Shown: piece by piece, positions 47,078 to 50,445 of the stretch
Numbering within the stretch: position 1 is the first letter of the stretch
Layout: each line of letters begins with the position of its first letter
Source: Verrucomicrobia bacterium Tous-C9LFEB
GTDB lineage: Bacteria > Acidobacteriota > Terriglobia > Terriglobales > Acidobacteriaceae
Assembly: GCA_903970445.1 (NCBI GenBank)
Contig: CAJCIP010000027.1
Location: 1 to 50,445, forward strand
DNA length: 50,445 nt
Direction of reading: 5' to 3'
Translations under genes and position numbers: made by a program
The notes under the pieces: model-generated
Told to the model about the DNA's origin: nothing
The model's database searches: none
What the model saw: only the letters and a program-made list of their open reading frames with translations

Positions 47078-48706
47078 ATGAGTACGGCAACGGCAATCCG
47101 CACGTCAGAAACCCCATACACAAAGTCCATCCTGGACGAGAAACTTGAGAAATCCTCCGTCGGCAAATGGGGCGGCATTGTTTTCGGCGTCATGCTGGTC
47201 GCAGGTCTGATCTACATCGCCACACATCTTGGCAAAGATCTTTCCGTTGTCCACTCGGCTTCTGTCTTTCCGTTTGTCCTGCTGGGCCTCGCACTCTTCA
47301 TCGCGCTCGGCTTTGAGTTTGTGAATGGGTTTCATGACACGGCTAATGCCGTTGCCACCTGCATCTACACGCACTCGCTGGAACCGCACATCGCGGTCGT
47401 CTATTCCGGCATCATGAACTTCGTCGGTGTGCTTCTAAGCTCTGGCCTCGTAGCGTACTCCATCGTCAGCCTGCTGCCCGTGGAGTTGATCCTCAAGGTA
47501 AGCTCCGGTTCCGGCTTCGCCATGGTCTTCGCGCTCCTGGTTGCTGCCATTCTTTGGAATCTTGCCACCTGGTGGAAGGGCTTGCCCGCTTCGAGCTCAC
47601 ACACCATGATCGGCTCCGTCATTGGCGTAGGCATTGCCAACCAGTTGATGCATGGCCGCTCGGGTGTATCCGGCATCGACGTAGAACAAGTCAAGAAGGT
47701 CTTCACGGCCCTGCTCGTCTCTCCATTGGTCGGCTTTGGCGTCGCGATCCTCGTGTTCTTCCTTTTCAAGCTGGTGGCGCACGATCCCCGCTTGTACAAA
47801 GCTCCTGAAGGCACAGAGCCACCACCTTTCTATATCCGCGCTCTGCTCATCCTTACGTGCGGCGGCGTCAGCTATGCGCACGGTTCAAACGACGGCCAAA
47901 AGGGCATGGGCCTGATCATGCTCATCCTCGTCGGCACGGTTCCAACCGCCTATGCGCTGAACCACACCGTGGACCGGGGCTCTATTGTCACGTTCGCTGC
48001 TGTCTCCACGCAGGTTGCCGGCGCGCTGCACAACTACGAAGACCCTAATGTCACCCTTGGCGAGTCCGGCCCTGAGCTGGAGAAGTTTGTCGCTGATAAG
48101 AAATACGAGCCTCAGGTCGTCACGGCGCTCGAAGAAATGGTGAACGACATCCGCAACGAAGCCGTGAGCTATGGTTCGCTCGGCAACGTGCCTGCGGAGA
48201 TGCAGGCCAACGTTCGCAACCAGATGTACCTCACCTCGGCCACCTTTGCCCAGCTCGCGAAGTCGAAAGACGCACCAAAAATTAGCGACGCAGACAAGAA
48301 AGTCATCGCCAACTACAAGGGCTTCTTGGATAAATCCACTAAGTTCATCCCGACTTGGGTAAAAGTAGCCGTTGCCCTCGCGCTTGGCCTTGGAACGATG
48401 GTCGGCTGGAAACGCATCGTGGTCACGGTTGGTGAAAAGATCGGCAAGACACATCTCACCTACGCGCAGGGTGCCTCAGCTGAACTTACTGCCATGTGCA
48501 CGATCCTGGCCGCCGACAATTTTGGGCTTCCCGTCAGTACCACGCACGTCCTCAGTTCGGGCGTAGCCGGCACCATGATGGCCAACGGCAGCGGCCTGCA
48601 GATGTCCACCATCCGCAACATCGCGCTTGCCTGGGTCTTCACGCTTCCTGCTGCCGCGGTGTTATCCGGGCTGCTCTTCCTGCTCTTCAACAAGATCGCC
48701 AGCTAG
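47078..48706 (+). CDS. pit: Low-affinity inorganic phosphate transporter (Pit family)
   Basis: 542 residues. PiT signature motifs in both halves: [20 protein letters not shown] near the first and [20 protein letters not shown] near the second, along with [20 protein letters not shown] and [14 protein letters not shown]. About ten hydrophobic helices, with a cytosolic insert of roughly 100 residues (about 320-420, [20 protein letters not shown] onward). Couples phosphate (as a metal complex) to protons. Followed by a strong terminator. Confidence 0.95.
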   Translation: MSTATAIRTSETPYTKSILDEKLEKSSVGKWGGIVFGVMLVAGLIYIATHLGKDLSVVHSASVFPFVLLGLALFIALGFEFVNGFHDTANAVATCIYTHSLEPHIAVVYSGIMNFVGVLLSSGLVAYSIVSLLPVELILKVSSGSGFAMVFALLVAAILWNLATWWKGLPASSSHTMIGSVIGVGIANQLMHGRSGVSGIDVEQVKKVFTALLVSPLVGFGVAILVFFLFKLVAHDPRLYKAPEGTEPPPFYIRALLILTCGGVSYAHGSNDGQKGMGLIMLILVGTVPTAYALNHTVDRGSIVTFAAVSTQVAGALHNYEDPNVTLGESGPELEKFVADKKYEPQVVTALEEMVNDIRNEAVSYGSLGNVPAEMQANVRNQMYLTSATFAQLAKSKDAPKISDADKKVIANYKGFLDKSTKFIPTWVKVAVALALGLGTMVGWKRIVVTVGEKIGKTHLTYAQGASAELTAMCTILAADNFGLPVSTTHVLSSGVAGTMMANGSGLQMSTIRNIALAWVFTLPAAAVLSGLLFLLFNKIAS

Positions 48707-48732
48707 CCGTCGCAGCTTTATCGCGCCTGGAA

Positions 48733-48762
48733 GAGCGTGGCTTCGGCCACGCTCGTTCTTCT
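48733..48762 (+). terminator. Intrinsic terminator after the phosphate transporter gene, UUCG loop
   Basis: GAGCGTGGC (48733-48741), loop TTCG, GCCACGCTC (48746-48754), perfect 9-bp stem followed by GTTCTTCT. It lies 27 nt after the stop. Confidence 0.75.
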
Positions 48763-48839
48763 GCGACACTGCAACGTTCTAAGTTGCGCGGGGCGAAGGG
48801 TCGCACCACATGGTCTGCTGGCACTAGCAACACTAGAGC

Positions 48840-48894
48840 CGTCATCTCGACCGAAGCGGCGCAGCCGCGCAGTGGAGAGACCCCTGTATTTGCG
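48840..48894. repeat. Dispersed GTCATCTCGACC repeat, copy 6 (short form)
   Basis: CGTCATCTCGACCGAAG, centre CGGCGCAGCCGCGCA, then GTGGAGAGACCCC and GTATTTGC. It is in the spacer between the phosphate transporter and scpB. The rest of the 285-nt spacer holds the terminator and no gene. Confidence 0.85.
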
Positions 48895-48991
48895 AAGCGA
48901 GCGCAGAGCGCGAGCAAGTCAGCTCGCCACCAACCACTAGCCACTCATCACTAGCCATTCCAGGTTGCTACACTTGTCTTTGCCTTTTCCC

Positions 48992-50257
48992 ATGAGCCTT
49001 AAAGCCAAAATAGAAGCCGTCATTTATGCGTCCGAGGAGCCGGTGACGCTTGCCCAGCTCGTCGGCCTGCTTGGCGTGGAAGCGCAAGCCGAACTCGACG
49101 AGCGTGAGTCGCAGCAGCAGACCCTCGCTCTCACCGATTTCGATTCACCCCTCAACACGGAAGCCGACGATCCCGACGCACTGAACGCCGAAACCCTTGA
49201 GCGCACCGCTGATGACGAAGAAGCGGAAGCAGAATCCGCAACCGACACCGAAGCCGCGACCACCGAAGATGACTCCGCTCCGCCATCTGAGCCCACAAAG
49301 GCCGAGGTCGCTGAGGCCGTAGAAGTCATTGCGGAAGAGATTCGCGAACACGACGCGGGAGCCACTCTCTCGGATAGCGCCGCCTCCGAAGCCGGGAAGC
49401 CGGTCCCGCCCATCGATGCCAAAGCGCGCGACCGCAAGCTCCGCGAATACTTCCGCGATCTGCTCGACCTGCTGATAGCCGACTACGCCAATGGCGACCG
49501 CGGTCTTGAAATCCGCGAAGTCGCCGGCGGCTTCCGCCTCTCGACCAAGCCTGAATACCACGACGCCGTCCGCGGCTTCGTGAAGTCCCTCAAACCCCCT
49601 CTAAAGCTCTCGCTGCAGGCGCTCGAAGCCCTCGCGGTCGTCGCGTACAAACAGCCCGTCACCGCGCCGGAAATCTCCGAAATTCGCGGCGTCGAGTCCG
49701 GCGGCGTGCTCGGCAGCCTGCTTACCCGCAAGCTCATCACCACTGCCGGCCGCAAGCAGGTCATTGGCCGCCCCATCCTCTACAAAACGACGAAGGACTT
49801 CCTCGTCCGCTTCGGCCTCAAAGACATCAACGAGCTTCCCAGCATCGAAGAGTTCGAGAAGATGGCCGGTGAGTTCGCCGACACGGAACCCATACAGGAG
49901 GAGATCGAGATGGCAGGCCCACACAACACCTCCGAAGAAGCCGTCGCGTCCGGCAACTCGGGATCGCTCGACGAGATCAACTCCGCGCCCGAGCCCACCA
50001 ATGCACTCCATGACAGCGTCGAAGAGATGATGAGCGACAAGAGCACAGCACCCGAAGAAAGCGCGGTCGAAGACCTGGAGCGCATGAAGAGCGATCACGA
50101 GCCACAGGCCGATGGCGACGACCGCCCCATCGACGACTCCGACGACATCGTCGTGGACGGCCGCATCTCCGGCATCCCGCCGCGGAACACCGCGGACGAT
50201 AATCCATCGGCCGAAGAAGCCGCGATTCAGTCCTTTGAAGTTGAAGAGAAGTCCTAA
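48992..50257 (+). CDS. scpB: Segregation and condensation protein B with acidic insert and tail
   Basis: ScpB, the winged-helix dimer that stabilises ScpA in the SMC complex. 421 residues from ATG 48992 (MSLKAKIEAVIYASEEPVTL). The first winged helix is broken by an acidic insert of about 110 residues (35-145, Glu/Asp/Ala-rich). Then come LREYFRDLLDLLIADYANGD, GGFRLSTKPEYHDAVRGF, and the second winged helix LSLQALEALAVVAYKQPVTA, IRGVESGGVLGSLLTRKLI. A further acidic tail of about 120 residues ends the protein. Ordinary ScpB is about 200 residues. Its TAA overlaps the ATG of the next frame (TAATG). Confidence 0.93.
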   Translation: MSLKAKIEAVIYASEEPVTLAQLVGLLGVEAQAELDERESQQQTLALTDFDSPLNTEADDPDALNAETLERTADDEEAEAESATDTEAATTEDDSAPPSEPTKAEVAEAVEVIAEEIREHDAGATLSDSAASEAGKPVPPIDAKARDRKLREYFRDLLDLLIADYANGDRGLEIREVAGGFRLSTKPEYHDAVRGFVKSLKPPLKLSLQALEALAVVAYKQPVTAPEISEIRGVESGGVLGSLLTRKLITTAGRKQVIGRPILYKTTKDFLVRFGLKDINELPSIEEFEKMAGEFADTEPIQEEIEMAGPHNTSEEAVASGNSGSLDEINSAPEPTNALHDSVEEMMSDKSTAPEESAVEDLERMKSDHEPQADGDDRPIDDSDDIVVDGRISGIPPRNTADDNPSAEEAAIQSFEVEEKS

Positions 50258-50445
50258 TGCCCGACGTCAATCCGAAACATCCAACCGAGCCGCCCGACTC
50301 ACCACAAGACACCTATCCTCACACCATCGCGACACCTGAAGGCGACAACGAGTACCTTCCCGACCAGCCGTTGTCTCCCTCCGCACCCACGCCGGAACGC
50401 CCACGCGGCAATGAACCCCACCCGCAGCAGCCTATCCGCCCTGCG
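50257..50445 (+). CDS. N-terminus of a further gene, cut by window edge
   Basis: An open frame of 63 codons from ATG 50257 (TAATG overlap with scpB) to the window end. The sequence is Pro/Asp/Glu-rich: MPDVNPKHPTEPPDSPQDTY and onward, ending QQPIRPA. In many bacteria the gene after scpB is a 23S rRNA pseudouridine synthase (RluB), so this may be its low-complexity N-terminal extension; the visible part itself shows no domain. Confidence 0.5.
   Translation, partial: MPDVNPKHPTEPPDSPQDTYPHTIATPEGDNEYLPDQPLSPSAPTPERPRGNEPHPQQPIRPA

Overview
The window looks like chromosomal DNA of an acidobacterium, most likely of the Terriglobia/Acidobacteriaceae (Granulicella, Edaphobacter, Terriglobus type). 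This is inferred from four things: a very large TonB-dependent receptor with an N-terminal carboxypeptidase-regulatory-like domain (Oar type), GC-rich coding sequence, frequent GTG/TTG starts, and several families of short hairpin repeats between genes. I see no phage, plasmid, insertion sequence, CRISPR array, rRNA or tRNA gene. It reads as core genome with repeat-rich spacers.

Layout. 1-3035 (minus): a carotenoid-desaturase-like oxidoreductase overlapping by 4 nt an aldehyde dehydrogenase that runs off the left edge. 3195-5952 (minus): a sodium:solute symporter, an extremely acidic protein and a DUF1440 membrane protein. 6120-9121 (minus): a two-domain KaiC-like ATPase overlapping a histidine kinase with a degenerate receiver-like N-terminus. 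9342-14326 (plus): the Oar-like outer-membrane receptor, a terminator, and a secreted nucleotide pyrophosphatase/phosphodiesterase. 14473-17938 (minus): rplM-rpsI, rpsB, a small coiled-coil membrane protein, tsf with an in-frame stop, and a 43-residue membrane peptide. 18351-23481: a TonB-domain protein, a beta-propeller lipoprotein with an outer-membrane barrel, two secreted proteins, and two long spacers packed with repeats. 23482-29520: a Cys/His-rich acidobacterial protein, a Yip1-type membrane protein, a DUF1641/formate-dehydrogenase operon and a DUF72 protein. 29510-32604 (minus): cca, an amine oxidase and a VanZ-like protein. 32762-35524 (plus): tsaD and cysS. 35528-41434 (minus): a DUF2007-like protein, an EamA transporter, small proteins, a CLC channel and a TPR protein. 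41658-50445 (mostly plus): an M50-like protein with a degenerate active site, trpS, scpA, a purine nucleoside permease-like protein, a macrodomain protein, a phosphate transporter, scpB, and the start of a further gene.

The most noteworthy signals are: (i) a TAA codon inside tsf; (ii) a dispersed repeat, begun by GTCATCTCGACC, with six copies here, two of them translated in frame inside the N-terminal extension of ScpA; (iii) a 43-bp exact duplication of the rplM leader that keeps a correctly spaced promoter but reads toward the TonB-domain gene as antisense; (iv) a site-2-protease homologue whose HExxH motif has become HDCMQ; (v) a KaiC-like/histidine-kinase pair; (vi) a possible short promoter-terminator transcript at 22.9 kb. 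No single region is an obvious new defence or biosynthetic system; the novelty is mainly in repeats, leaders and small proteins. Everything is read by eye, and assignments rest on remembered family motifs, not on database searches.
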